Shown here in pieces: positions 1 through 8,545 of a stretch of 34,546 nucleotides of DNA (its first letter is position 1; every line of letters starts with the position of its first letter). Made by a program: the position numbers and the translations under genes. The stretch is from an uncultured Burkholderiales bacterium. Lineage in GTDB: Bacteria > Pseudomonadota > Gammaproteobacteria > Burkholderiales > Burkholderiaceae_C. The notes below the pieces were generated by a model that saw nothing but the letters and a program-made list of their open reading frames with translations, made no database searches and had not been told where the DNA came from. The stretch is taken from the NCBI GenBank assembly GCA_903828695.1, contig CAIKNE010000116.1, positions 1-34,546 of the forward strand, in the 5' to 3' direction.

Positions 1-141
1 TCCGGCCTAAACGAGGCGGAGAATAAGGGTGTAATCCGGGAGGTCTTTATTTGGCATGACGATTCTGAGTCAAGTGTTCTGTGTACCTTTGATAACGGCA
101 AATTGAGCGCTTTTGAGTTGACCAGGCCGGTGCAGGACTAG
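1..141 (+). CDS. C-terminal end of an unidentified protein (5' partial)
   Basis: Frame 1 is open from the window edge to a TAG at 139-141 and encodes the last 46 residues of a protein that begins outside the window. The tail is mixed and hydrophilic (it contains the run VIREVFIWHDDSE and ends TRPVQD), with no membrane segment and no motif I recognise. It is on the same strand as ilvE, 120 bp upstream of it. It is called coding because the frame is uninterrupted and the composition is protein-like; the family cannot be named from this fragment. Confidence 0.5.
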   Translation, partial: SGLNEAENKGVIREVFIWHDDSESSVLCTFDNGKLSAFELTRPVQD

Positions 142-261
142 GCTCTTGTTGGCGCTTAATTATTAGTGTCGATCTAGACCAGCAAGAACGACGGTAAAAT
201 GATTGGTTGTATTTGAAATGTTTAACTTACAGTTGGGCGACAAGCCTGAAAGGAAATAATA

Positions 262-1200
262 ATGAATCCAATGCCCCCATCAATGGCAGACCGAGACGGC
301 AAAATCTGGATGGATGGCCAATTGGTGGACTGGAGAGATGCAAAGATCCATGTATTAACCCACACCCTTCATTATGGGTGCGGTGTATTTGAAGGAATAC
401 GCGCTTACCCGACGTCTAAAGGGACTGCGATATTTAGATTGCAAGATCATACGGACCGCTTATTTAACAGTGCAAAGATTCTTCGTATGAATATCCCGTT
501 CACCAAAGATGCGGTGAATGAGGCGAACAAACAGGTCATCCGTGAGAACAAACTAGAGAGTGGTTATATAAGACCCCTATCTTGGATTGGGTCCCAAAAG
601 CTGGGCGTCTCCCCTAAAGGAAACACAATCCATCTGATGGTTGCAGCTTGGGCATGGGGTGCTTACTTGGGTGAGGAGGGAATGGAGATGGGTATTAGAG
701 TGAAGACCTCTAGTTACACGCGTCACCATGTCAACATCACCATGACGCAAGCCAAAGCGGTGAGCAACTACACCAACTCAATTTTGGCCAACATGGAGGT
801 AACCGACGACGGGTACGACGAGGCGTTGCTTTTAGACACTTCAGGTTTCGTATCTGAGGGAGCAGGTGAGAACGTCTTTGTGATCAAAGGCGGTGTAATT
901 TACACCCCTGACTTATCGGCTGGTGCGTTAAACGGCATTACGCGCAATACGATCTTACACATCGCTGCAGATCTTGGAATTGAGGTTGTTCAAAAGAGGA
1001 TTACCCGTGATGAGATGTACATTGCAGATGAGGCGTTCTTCACGGGCACCGCTGCAGAGGTAACCCCGATCAGAGAATTAGACCGGGTCGCAATTGGCGC
1101 GGGAAAACGTGGTCCCTTGACTCAGAAAATTCAAGCCGCATTCTTTGATATCGTGAATGGGCGCAACGATAAATACTCACACTGGCTGACATTAGTTTAA
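262..1200 (+). CDS. ilvE: Branched-chain amino acid aminotransferase
   Basis: Cytosolic PLP-dependent class IV (fold type IV) aminotransferase that interconverts valine, leucine and isoleucine with their 2-oxo acids, using glutamate/2-oxoglutarate. The 312-residue length fits the family. The pattern HYGCGVFEGIRAY lies near residues 37-49. K165, in QAKAVSNY, is the expected Schiff-base lysine, and SEGAGENVFVI lies downstream. A conserved FFTGTAAEVTPI stretch near the C-terminus completes the active site. The ATG at 262 has AAAGGA upstream with about 7 nt spacing. It is followed after 10 bp by the CHCC zinc-finger gene and then waaF, so the three are probably co-transcribed. The family call is firm; the exact substrate preference is inferred. 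Confidence 0.96.
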   Translation: MNPMPPSMADRDGKIWMDGQLVDWRDAKIHVLTHTLHYGCGVFEGIRAYPTSKGTAIFRLQDHTDRLFNSAKILRMNIPFTKDAVNEANKQVIRENKLESGYIRPLSWIGSQKLGVSPKGNTIHLMVAAWAWGAYLGEEGMEMGIRVKTSSYTRHHVNITMTQAKAVSNYTNSILANMEVTDDGYDEALLLDTSGFVSEGAGENVFVIKGGVIYTPDLSAGALNGITRNTILHIAADLGIEVVQKRITRDEMYIADEAFFTGTAAEVTPIRELDRVAIGAGKRGPLTQKIQAAFFDIVNGRNDKYSHWLTLV

Positions 1201-1210
1201 GGATCGATAA

Positions 1211-1420
1211 ATGAGCAAAGCTATTGTTGTCGAGGCTGGGGATTTAAATGGACATGGGGGTGTTTACTGCCCCAACCCCAAAGCGGATATGAAGCTTTGG
1301 AACTCTCATCCCAAAGTTTACTTAGATGTTGCTAAAACCGGCGAAGCAAAGTGCCCTTACTGTGGCACCGAGTACAAATTAAAACTCGGTGAGACTGAGC
1401 AGCTTGGCAAGCATCACTAA
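1211..1420 (+). CDS. CHCC-type zinc-finger protein (NDUFS6-like domain)
   Basis: Small 69-residue protein with the CHCC zinc-ligand layout: Cys in VYCPNP, His in NSHPKVYLD, and Cys-x2-Cys in KCPYCGTEY. This is the zf-CHCC family, whose mitochondrial relative is the complex I accessory subunit NDUFS6. In bacteria the role is not well defined; a link to respiratory complex I is an inference from the homologue. A Shine-Dalgarno AAGGA overlaps the ilvE stop codon, so translation is probably coupled to ilvE. The last 32 bases overlap the start of waaF. The family is clear, the function is not. Confidence 0.88.
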   Translation: MSKAIVVEAGDLNGHGGVYCPNPKADMKLWNSHPKVYLDVAKTGEAKCPYCGTEYKLKLGETEQLGKHH

Positions 1421-2471
1421 AAGGGTATTGATCATTGCTCCTCAGTGGATTGGGGATGCAGTGATGACAGAGCCTTTGGTCAATGATTGGGCACAAAGTG
1501 GATTTGAGGTCAGCGTTGCTGCATTACCTCATATCGCACCCGTTTTTAGGGCTATGCAAGGTGTAGAGCATGTGGTGGAGTGGAGTTTTGAGCGCAAAAA
1601 ACTAGAGCTCAATAAACGCCTGGAGACCGCGAGACATTTGCGGGGGCATTTTGAGGTGTGCGTGGTATGCCCCAACTCATTTAAGACGGCCCTCATTCCT
1701 TGGTTTGCAAGAATTCCTGAGCGAGTGGGTTATGTGGGAGAGTTGAGACGCTGGCTATTAACCAAGGCACTACCCAACCCTTACCGCAATCACAGGGGAT
1801 CGATGGTGGGCTTTTATAAAGCTCTAGGCCCCCCGCATACTGCGCCTACTTTAGCAAGAGCAAATAAAAAGTCCACTGATGAGCGTGCGCTGGATGTGCC
1901 TCATTTGCATGTTGAGGAGGCTTTGATACAAAAGGCAATCTCTTTGCATCATTTAATCCGCGGGGAGTACACCGTTATTGCACCAGGCGCTGAGTACGGT
2001 CCCGCCAAGCGTTGGCCCATTGAATACTTCGCAGAGCTTGGGCATAGGGTTTGCGAGACAGGTGGGACTGTTGTTATCCTTGGCGGTAGCGCAGACCGGG
2101 TAGTCGCTGAGCAAATTAAAATATACAGCGAGGAGAAAGCTCAGGAGTTGACAGGGAAAATACAAAACCTTGCCGGTGAGACCTTGCTCTCTGAAGCTAT
2201 CGCGCTGATTGCTGGTGCAAAGTGTATTGTGTCCAATGACTCTGGGTTGATGCATATTGGAGCTGCCCTGCGGGTTCCGCAAGTTGCTATTTTTGGCTCC
2301 TCAAGTCCCTTGCATACTCCCCCACTCAGTGCTCAAGCTAAAGTCCTTTGGCTGTCATTGCCCTGTGCGCCGTGCTTTAAGCGTATTTGCCCCCTAGGGC
2401 ATACCAACTGTCTAAAGGGAATAACGGTTGGACAAGTAGAAGAGGCTGTACAGAGTTGTTTGACGCTTTAG
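1389..2471 (+). CDS. waaF: ADP-heptose:LPS heptosyltransferase II
   Basis: Glycosyltransferase family 9 enzyme adding the second L-glycero-D-manno-heptose to the LPS inner core at the cytoplasmic face of the inner membrane. The N-terminal RVLIIAPQWIGDAVMTEPL is the typical GT9 opening. GAEYGPAKRWPIEYFAEL begins the nucleotide-binding half, and SNDSGLMHIGAALRVPQ with VAIFGSSSP is the conserved donor site. 360 residues. The start shown is GTG 1389, giving about 12 residues before the conserved RVLII; it overlaps the zinc-finger gene by 32 bp and has only a weak ribosome site. TTG 1404 or TTG 1428 are possible alternatives. Last gene of the ilvE cluster, convergent with the histidine kinase gene. 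Confidence 0.93.
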   Translation: MRLSSLASITKRVLIIAPQWIGDAVMTEPLVNDWAQSGFEVSVAALPHIAPVFRAMQGVEHVVEWSFERKKLELNKRLETARHLRGHFEVCVVCPNSFKTALIPWFARIPERVGYVGELRRWLLTKALPNPYRNHRGSMVGFYKALGPPHTAPTLARANKKSTDERALDVPHLHVEEALIQKAISLHHLIRGEYTVIAPGAEYGPAKRWPIEYFAELGHRVCETGGTVVILGGSADRVVAEQIKIYSEEKAQELTGKIQNLAGETLLSEAIALIAGAKCIVSNDSGLMHIGAALRVPQVAIFGSSSPLHTPPLSAQAKVLWLSLPCAPCFKRICPLGHTNCLKGITVGQVEEAVQSCLTL

Positions 2472-2539
2472 CTTAGTTTTCAGTTAACTGTGTACAGTGT
2501 GCTAAAGAATAATATCCCTTTTTCCTAAAGCCTTGGGAG

Positions 2540-3922
2540 TCAACTTGCTTTATCAAAATTGGGTAGTCTAACTATAAAAGCGCTCCCCCCTCCTGCTCTG
2601 TCTTCGTAGTGAATAGAACCGCCATGTCTTTCGCAGATGGTTTTAACAAGTGACAAACCTAGGCCAGCTCCAGAACTTTGTGATGCAAGAGTGCGTTTTG
2701 GTTGATTTCTTATTTTTTCTTGGTTGGTGTGTTTGGATCTGTAAAAAGGCTCAAAAATTTTAGCTTGTTCGTCTTTAGCGACCCCTGGTCCGCGGTCTAA
2801 AACCGCTAGTTTTATGAAAGCATTGTTCGAATTTGACTCCAACCCCATTTGAACCGTGGTGAGAGCAGGATTGGGTTCGGACTTGAGTCTTGCGCTTGAA
2901 ACATTGTTCAACTCAATGAGACCAATGGATGAGGCGTGTTTGTCTGCGTTATCCAGTAAATTTCTGATAACGCGTCTGAGCAGTTGTGGGTTTCCAAGCG
3001 TTAGATAGCTCTGAGGACTAGGACCGAGGTCGAGTTCAGCGTTTTTGTGAGAGCACTCCTCGCTTGCCAATCCGGTCAGGTCTACGATCTCCAACTCACC
3101 CAAATGGGATTGGGGCGCGTCGAGTCGACTGGCGGTTAATATTTCATCTACGAGTTGATCAAGCTCAATGATGCTTCGAGTCATCTCCAGTTTTAAATGC
3201 GTTGGCGCTGACTCACCCATCAGTTCAAGTGCCATACGAATTCGTGCAAGCGGGGTGCGCAGTTCGTGAGAGGCATTGGCGAGCAAAGACTTATGAGAGT
3301 TGACGAGGACCTCAATTTGATCTGCAGAGGAATTAAATTGCTCTGCAAGATAGGCGATTTCATCATGACCCTGCACTTCAACACGTGCGCTCAGATTGCC
3401 TTCTCCCCACATGGCGACACTATTTTTTAAATTCTCAAGTCTGCGCGTTAGTCTGCGAATCACAGGGTAAGCAGCAAAAGAGACACTAACTCCCACTAAT
3501 ATGAGTAGCCAAAGCCATCCATACCTTTGGCCAGACCAGAAAGGACGAGCAGATTTATGGGGTAGGTAAATATGGAGCCAATCACCGCCGGTCGTTTGAA
3601 CCAAAAACTCAGAACCCGGACCATATAGGCCGTGTTGTACGGACGGCTCGGGAGCCAGGGGTGGTTGTGTTGATGGCGTCGACTGCGCTTTCTCATCTTC
3701 ACTAGATGAGCCGTCGGAGGCCAATTGATTTTTTTTACGAATAAAGCCGTGAGCAATCACAGCGCCTTCATTGTTTCGGATCGTAATCTCACGGGGCAAG
3801 GGTTCATAAGTAGCTCTATTGATCCAGCCCAGTAAAACGGTGAGCACTGCGATTGTTAATATGAGGGTGAGCCACAGGCGAAAGTAAAGTTTCTTGCCCA
3901 GAGCTTTAAAAATGGTATTCAT
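2540..3922 (-). CDS. Sensor histidine kinase (CpxA/RstB-like, HAMP-containing)
   Basis: Inner-membrane kinase of a two-component system, 460 residues from the ATG at 3922. TM1 is about residues 14-33, followed by a periplasmic region of about 100 residues with a Ser/Glu/Pro-rich low-complexity stretch (about 71-96), and TM2 about 135-152. A HAMP segment follows. The H-box LLANASHELRTPLARIRM contains the phospho-acceptor H219. The N-box RNLLDNADKHA, the G1 box DRGPG (about 376-380) and the G2 box GAGLGLSLVK are all intact, so the kinase should be active. The ATG is joined to the regulator's stop as TGATG (1-base overlap), implying translational coupling. A TTG three bases upstream is a poorer alternative. 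The stimulus is unknown; the architecture and ampG upstream suggest envelope sensing. Confidence 0.93.
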   Translation of the reverse strand: MNTIFKALGKKLYFRLWLTLILTIAVLTVLLGWINRATYEPLPREITIRNNEGAVIAHGFIRKKNQLASDGSSSEDEKAQSTPSTQPPLAPEPSVQHGLYGPGSEFLVQTTGGDWLHIYLPHKSARPFWSGQRYGWLWLLILVGVSVSFAAYPVIRRLTRRLENLKNSVAMWGEGNLSARVEVQGHDEIAYLAEQFNSSADQIEVLVNSHKSLLANASHELRTPLARIRMALELMGESAPTHLKLEMTRSIIELDQLVDEILTASRLDAPQSHLGELEIVDLTGLASEECSHKNAELDLGPSPQSYLTLGNPQLLRRVIRNLLDNADKHASSIGLIELNNVSSARLKSEPNPALTTVQMGLESNSNNAFIKLAVLDRGPGVAKDEQAKIFEPFYRSKHTNQEKIRNQPKRTLASQSSGAGLGLSLVKTICERHGGSIHYEDRAGGGSAFIVRLPNFDKAS

Positions 3923-4641
3923 CAATCTTGTTGTTTAGCGAAAACGTATCCTACTCCTCTTACGGTTAGGATGCGTTTTGGATTTTTTATATCACTTTCG
4001 ATACTCAGGCGAATTCTGCCAATGTGCACGTCAATGGATCTGTCAAAGGCGTCTAGTTCTCGTCCCCGAACGGACTCCATGATTTGGTCGCGACTCAGAA
4101 CTCGACCAGCGCGCTCGGCAAGCACTAGTAACAAATCAAACTGATAGGAGGTGAGGTCACAAATTTTGCCAGCGACGGAGACAGTACGTGAGTTTTTATC
4201 AATTTCTAGGGAGCCAAATTCAAGAGCTTCTTTATCACTCTCGGCCTCTAGCTCAGAGGAATTGCGGTGGCGGCGCAGGACTGCGCGGATGCGGGCTAAC
4301 AGTTCTCTGGGCTCAAAGGGTTTGCCAATATAGTCATCTGCACCTAGCTCCAAGCCGACAACTCGGTCCATTGGATCGCCCTTGGCGGTTAGCATGAGAA
4401 CAGGAGTTGAATTCAGTGCGCTAGGTAGGGCGCGAATTTTGCGGCAAACCTCAAGCCCATCCATGTCAGGGAGCATTAAATCAAGAATGATGAGTTGAAA
4501 GGGGCTATGGACTTGATGTAAGAGTTGCAGACCTTGGGTTGCTGAGGGTGCGTGCGTCACGTCAAAACCAGACTGATGTAAGTATTCTGTCACCATCTGA
4601 GCAAGTCTAAAGTCATCTTCAATGATTAATAAGCGTTCCAT
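3922..4641 (-). CDS. OmpR-family response regulator (CpxR/RstA-like)
   Basis: DNA-binding transcriptional regulator partnered with the kinase immediately downstream. 239 residues: receiver domain about 1-120, with the acidic pair D9/D10, phospho-acceptor D54 (LIILDLMLPD), T85 and K107; then a winged-helix domain about 140-236 containing LTSYQFDLLLVL and a recognition region ending RGVGYVFA. I chose ATG 4641 because MERLLIIEDD is the usual receiver opening and AAAGAGA lies about 8-13 bases upstream. An open frame continues to 4929 but overlaps ampG and encodes no conserved domain. It lies 193 bp downstream of ampG. Confidence 0.94.
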   Translation of the reverse strand: MERLLIIEDDFRLAQMVTEYLHQSGFDVTHAPSATQGLQLLHQVHSPFQLIILDLMLPDMDGLEVCRKIRALPSALNSTPVLMLTAKGDPMDRVVGLELGADDYIGKPFEPRELLARIRAVLRRHRNSSELEAESDKEALEFGSLEIDKNSRTVSVAGKICDLTSYQFDLLLVLAERAGRVLSRDQIMESVRGRELDAFDRSIDVHIGRIRLSIESDIKNPKRILTVRGVGYVFAKQQD

Positions 4642-4675
4642 GCATTCAATCTCTTTGCTTGTTTTGTAGGAGGGT

Positions 4676-4698
4676 GGAGGCTTTTTGTGAAAAGCTCC
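4676..4698 (-). promoter_or_regulatory. Hairpin between ampG and the response regulator
   Basis: GGAG-(g)-CTTTT, loop TGTG, AAAAG-CTCC: a 9-bp stem with one bulged base, in the 193-bp gap upstream of the regulator start. There is no T-run after it on the minus strand, so it is not a standard terminator. It could be part of the regulator's leader or a processing site. Confidence 0.35.
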
Positions 4699-4834
4699 AA
4701 ACAAAGTATGAGGATGCCCGAGAAAGCCTTCTATGGATTGAACTGCGTGTAAAGAAACGTAAAACCAATTGACCGTACAGATCTCTCTAAAGGGGTGCGG
4801 GGGGTAGAGCTGAGTGAGCAATCCAGCAAAGCTC

Positions 4835-6190
4835 TTAAGAGTCCTCCAAGGAATAGGCGCTGCGAGTTTGACGATCAACCAAGAAAAGAAGCAATAAAAC
4901 GGGGCAACCCAGAAATGCAGTAGCGACAAAGAAATACGAAAAACCGAATTGATTCACAAAAACGCCTGAAAAGCCAGCCAAGAATTTAGGCAATAAAAGC
5001 ATTACAGAGCTTAGCATGGCGTATTGTGTTGCTGAGTACTTAATGTTGGTCAAGGACGAGAGGTACGCAATAAATGCTGCAGATGCAATACCACTGCTCA
5101 GGTTGTCCGCTGAAATTACACCAATTAAGGCGCGGACATCGTGTCCATGTTGGCTGAGCCATGAGAAAAGTAAATTGCTTACAGCGCTCAAACACGCGCC
5201 CCATATGAGGATACGCATGACACCAAAGCGCATGGACAATGAACCCCCAATAAAAGCGCCAAGCAGCGTCATGATGACGCCGTAGATCTTCGTGACCGTT
5301 GCGATTTCTGTTTTGGTGTAACCCATGTCAACGTAGAACGGATTAGCCATGATGCCCATGACGATATCGCTGATTCGGTAGGTTGCAATAAGAGCGAGTA
5401 TCGTTAAGGCGCGCCATTGATAACGTAAATAGAAGTCAGCAAAAGGCTCAACTACGGTGGCATACAACCACGCTTTGAAATGGGCTGGTTTTTGAAGGGG
5501 CTGCACAAGCGGCTCCCTTGAGAATAGGACCGTAAAAACACCCACTAGCATCGACCCAGCCATCCAAAGGTACGCACTCATCCAGCCCGAGTCGTCTTGA
5601 ACGCCTGCGCTCGTGGAATTGTCGGAATAAAACGAAGCAAGCCACAATACCCCAGCTCCGGACCAGATCATGGCGAGCCTGTAACCGGTTTGATAGCAAG
5701 CAGCTAGTGCGGCTTGCAAGTGAACAGCAGCGGATTCAATTCGATATGCGTCTAGGGCGATGTCCTGTGTTGCTGATCCAAAAGCAACGAGCAATGCAAA
5801 AAGAACGAGCTGATGCAAATTTGAATGCGGGTCGGTAATGGCCATGCCTACAAGCCCTAAACAAACTAGCCCTTGTGCAATGAGGAGCCAAGCTCGCCTG
5901 CGACCGAGTAAGCTGCCAAGGTAGGGAATTTTTACGTTATCAACTAAGGGGGCCCATACCCACTTAACCCCATAAGCCAGACCAATCCAGCTTAAAAAGC
6001 CGATGGTCGCTAAATCAATACCCGCCTCTCTTAGTCTAAAACTGAGCGTTCCCAAGACGAGCATGAGTGGCAAACCCGCAGAAAATCCAAGGGTGAGCAT
6101 ACGAAGGCAAGGCGGGGTTAAGTAAACTCTCAACCAAGCCGGCGCCCTGGGCTTGAAGGTGGAGGAAATGGATGAAACAAATTTACGCAT
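4835..6190 (-). CDS. ampG: AmpG-family muropeptide permease (MFS)
   Basis: Inner-membrane major-facilitator permease that imports anhydro-muropeptides for cell-wall recycling. About 12 hydrophobic segments are visible. The region LTLGFSAGLPLMLV ... TIGFLSWIGLAYGVKWVWAPLVD ... GRRRAWLL matches the AmpG signature, including the GRRR loop after the second helix pair. I placed the start at ATG 6190 (451 residues), about 30 residues before the first helix. An upstream in-frame ATG at 6286 would add 32 residues without an obvious ribosome site, and neither start has a convincing Shine-Dalgarno sequence. Same strand as the downstream two-component genes, so a shared transcript is possible. Divergent from the M48 peptidase gene. 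Confidence 0.88.
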   Translation of the reverse strand: MRKFVSSISSTFKPRAPAWLRVYLTPPCLRMLTLGFSAGLPLMLVLGTLSFRLREAGIDLATIGFLSWIGLAYGVKWVWAPLVDNVKIPYLGSLLGRRRAWLLIAQGLVCLGLVGMAITDPHSNLHQLVLFALLVAFGSATQDIALDAYRIESAAVHLQAALAACYQTGYRLAMIWSGAGVLWLASFYSDNSTSAGVQDDSGWMSAYLWMAGSMLVGVFTVLFSREPLVQPLQKPAHFKAWLYATVVEPFADFYLRYQWRALTILALIATYRISDIVMGIMANPFYVDMGYTKTEIATVTKIYGVIMTLLGAFIGGSLSMRFGVMRILIWGACLSAVSNLLFSWLSQHGHDVRALIGVISADNLSSGIASAAFIAYLSSLTNIKYSATQYAMLSSVMLLLPKFLAGFSGVFVNQFGFSYFFVATAFLGCPVLLLLFLVDRQTRSAYSLEDS

Positions 6191-6297
6191 CCCCGTATTG
6201 TCAACGATCTTCGAGCACTGCTTTTGTACTCGGTTGCGTAGAGGTTGTGTATAAAGCGTATAGTTGCACCTTAAGCACAGATGCATTGAAATTTGAG

Positions 6298-6330
6298 TAA
6301 TGGAATTTGGATAATGGAATTTGGATAATG
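6298..6330 (+). repeat. 14-bp tandem repeat spanning the M48 gene start
   Basis: The unit TAATGGAATTTGGA occurs twice in tandem (6298-6311 and 6312-6325) and is followed by a partial third copy, TAATG, whose ATG (6328-6330) is the likely start codon of the peptidase gene. Each unit contains an ATG, but the three ATGs are 14 bases apart and so in different frames. Only the last leads into the gene. Confidence 0.85.
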
Positions 6331-7149
6331 CGTTTTGGTTGGTTACTTCTTTTTATCTTATCAGTCCTCAACCCAGCTCATGGGCGTGAGGGTATAGAGG
6401 CGGGCCAAGAATCTGCATTTACAAAACTTATACCCGCGGACCAAGTAGAGAGTCAAGCTAGAGCTCAATATTACCTGCTCTTAAATGATGCTAAAGCGCA
6501 CCGAGCTTTAGCCCCAGAGACGCATCCGTTATTTATTCGAGTCAATACGATCACTCGTCGCTTGATACCTTTTGCGAGAGCTTGGAACGCGAGGGCTAGA
6601 AATTGGCGCTGGGAGATTAATGTGATTGGTTCCAATACAGTCAACGCCTTTTGTATGCCTGGGGGGAAAATCGCTGTTTACTCTGGACTTATTCAGCAAC
6701 TGAAGCTAAATGATGATGAACTCGCCATGGTGCTTGGACATGAAATGACACATGCAGTCCTTGAGCATTCGCGCGAACAAATGGGTAAAAGCTTTGTAAC
6801 CCAAAGCGCAGCAAGAGTGGGTGGGTTTGTAGTTGCGGGGGTATTGGGTGTTGACCCACGAATGACCGATATGGTGGCAAGAGGCGGGTCGCAGTTGCTG
6901 CTCTTAAAGTTTAGTCGGCAAGACGAAACCCAGGCTGACTTGGTTGGGATGGAGATGGCTGCTCGAGCAGGTTTTGATCCTCGCGCTGCGATAAGTCTAT
7001 GGAAAAAGATGTCTATGCTGGAGAAAAACACGCCCAATGCTTGGCTGAGCACCCATCCAGCCAATTCGAAACGAATTCAAGATTTAGAAAATAACTTAAA
7101 CAAAGTCATGCCCCTTTACTTAAGGGCGACTGACAACCGAGCGTACTAA
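6328..7149 (+). CDS. Secreted M48-family zinc metallopeptidase
   Basis: Periplasmic protease or chaperone-like enzyme of peptidase family M48. 273 residues from ATG 6328. The N-terminus, MRFGWLLLFILSVLNPAHG, is a signal peptide ending near residue 19. The zinc site is HEMTH (H138, E139, H142) in MVLGHEMTHAVLEHS, and the third ligand is E200 in DETQADLVGMEMAARAGFDP. LSTHPANSKRIQDLE near the end is typical of this family. A TTG at 6307 would add seven residues (DNGIWI) before the signal peptide and is less likely. The precise substrate is unknown; quality control of envelope proteins is the usual role of its relatives. It overlaps trhO tail to tail by 4 bp. Confidence 0.9.
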   Translation: MRFGWLLLFILSVLNPAHGREGIEAGQESAFTKLIPADQVESQARAQYYLLLNDAKAHRALAPETHPLFIRVNTITRRLIPFARAWNARARNWRWEINVIGSNTVNAFCMPGGKIAVYSGLIQQLKLNDDELAMVLGHEMTHAVLEHSREQMGKSFVTQSAARVGGFVVAGVLGVDPRMTDMVARGGSQLLLLKFSRQDETQADLVGMEMAARAGFDPRAAISLWKKMSMLEKNTPNAWLSTHPANSKRIQDLENNLNKVMPLYLRATDNRAY

Positions 7150-8108
7150 ATTTTGTTGCCAATGTGCGCCTTATTTCTGGAAAGCGCTAAATCGCACTGA
7201 CGCTGACGCTCTCGAGCTTTGATCTTTTGCTCATTTGTGGTTTTGTCAAAGCAGTGATCACAACTGACCCCGAGCTCAAATTTGCTGGAGTGCTCGTCTG
7301 TATTGGTAATGGGCTGGCGGCAAACTCTGCACAGATGGTATTGGCCCGGTTGTAAAGAGTGGTCTACAGTGACCCGTTCATCAAATACAAAGCACTCTCC
7401 TCTCCAAAGGCTTTGTTCGCTAGGAATGGTTTCAAGGTATTTGAGGATACCCCCTTCTAGGTGGTAAACCTCATCGTATCCAAGGCTTTTCATATAGGCT
7501 GTTGATTTCTCACAGCGAATGCCACCGGTGCAAAACATGGCAACTTTGGGTTTGGGGCTGCTCTCATCGTTCAGTGCAGGAGCTTCTTTTACCCAGCTCG
7601 CAAGATCCGTAAATTTCTTGATCTTGGGGTCAATCGCTCCTTGAAAGGTTCCCAACTCAACTTCGTAGTCGTTTCGAGTATCGATTAAAACGACATTAGG
7701 ATCTTCGATAAGCGCATTCCAATCCTCTGGCTTGACGTAGGTGCCAGTGGTTACATTGGGATCCAACTCTGGGACGCCAAACGTCACAATTTCTTTTTTC
7801 AATCGAACTTTCATCCGACGAAAGGGTTTGATGTGTGTCCAAGACTCTTTGTGTTGGAGGTCTTTAAATGCAGGATCCTCTCTTAGAAAAGCGAGCACCG
7901 CACGAATATTTGCCTCGTCGCCAGAGATGGTGCTGTTGATGCCCTCTCGTGCGAGAAGAATGATACCTTTGATGTTTTGAGCCTCACAAAACGCAAGAAT
8001 GGGTTCCCGGCGCGCCTCAAAATCGGGAAGATCAACGAATTTATAAAAAGCCGCCGTTAGGTAAAGGGGCTTATTTTCGATGACAGGATGGTCCTGCGTA
8101 GTATTCAT
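7146..8108 (-). CDS. trhO: tRNA uridine(34) hydroxylase, rhodanese family
   Basis: Oxygen-dependent enzyme (formerly YceA) that makes 5-hydroxyuridine at wobble U34 of certain tRNAs. 320 residues: an N-terminal domain about 15-115 with GIILLAREGINSTISG, a rhodanese domain about 125-230 with the active-site loop CTGGIRCEKS (C193), and a C-terminal Cys-rich segment (CRVCRQPI ... CDHCFD) that may bind zinc. Length and order match the family. The stop TAG at 7146-7148 overlaps the stop of the M48 gene on the other strand. It stands alone on its strand, with 437 bp of non-coding sequence upstream. Confidence 0.95.
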   Translation of the reverse strand: MNTTQDHPVIENKPLYLTAAFYKFVDLPDFEARREPILAFCEAQNIKGIILLAREGINSTISGDEANIRAVLAFLREDPAFKDLQHKESWTHIKPFRRMKVRLKKEIVTFGVPELDPNVTTGTYVKPEDWNALIEDPNVVLIDTRNDYEVELGTFQGAIDPKIKKFTDLASWVKEAPALNDESSPKPKVAMFCTGGIRCEKSTAYMKSLGYDEVYHLEGGILKYLETIPSEQSLWRGECFVFDERVTVDHSLQPGQYHLCRVCRQPITNTDEHSSKFELGVSCDHCFDKTTNEQKIKARERQRQCDLALSRNKAHIGNKI

Positions 8109-8545
8109 CTGAGAAGAATTGGGTAGTAGTCGAAAGCACGACGAAAGAAGTTAGGAGTATCTTCCCCCAACAAATCAGTGTCATTTTAATTCAAGGATCC
8201 TGTAGGAATCCCCTACCGATTCATTCACTGCAATTGATTTGACCTGAATCAAACCGTGAATTACGCTCCAACAGCGAAGGCAAATTCGGACAAATTGGAT
8301 GCGTGAGTTGAGTTTCGTTTTCAAAATTGGCTCTCCGCGATCATTATCAAGTGTGAACCTAATGTTCCTCGGTTTATGAGTTGCTGAGACGGCGCGCGCA
8401 CTCAGGAATATTTTGGGTAGTGCAAAAGTACTCAGCGCCTTGTGATAATTTACAAGAGAGTGGTTAAATTTTGTCTTTCGTTCGTGCTAAATTAGTGAAC
8501 GTAACCAAGCTATAAATAACACAACTCATCACAAGGAAACTGGAT
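8109..8545. other. 437-bp non-coding region between trhO and bdhA
   Basis: Head-to-head intergenic space that must hold the promoters of both genes. I see no convincing ORF. It contains two short inverted repeats: GTAGG-aatcc-CCTAC (8203-8217) and TTGATT-tgacctg-AATCAA (8234-8252), either of which could be an operator. I could not pick a reliable -35/-10 pair for either gene. Confidence 0.5.

Noticed and set aside
207-392. 61-residue ORF overlapping the ilvE start
   Set aside because: It overlaps ilvE in another frame and has no ribosome site or motif.
2481-2498. Overlapping palindromes CAGTTAACTG and ACTGTGTACAGT between waaF and the kinase gene
   Set aside because: Too short, AT-rich and without a T-run to call a terminator; chance is likely.
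4642-4929. 96-residue N-terminal extension of the response regulator
   Set aside because: It overlaps the end of ampG, has no domain, and the receiver domain begins exactly at ATG 4641 with a ribosome site.
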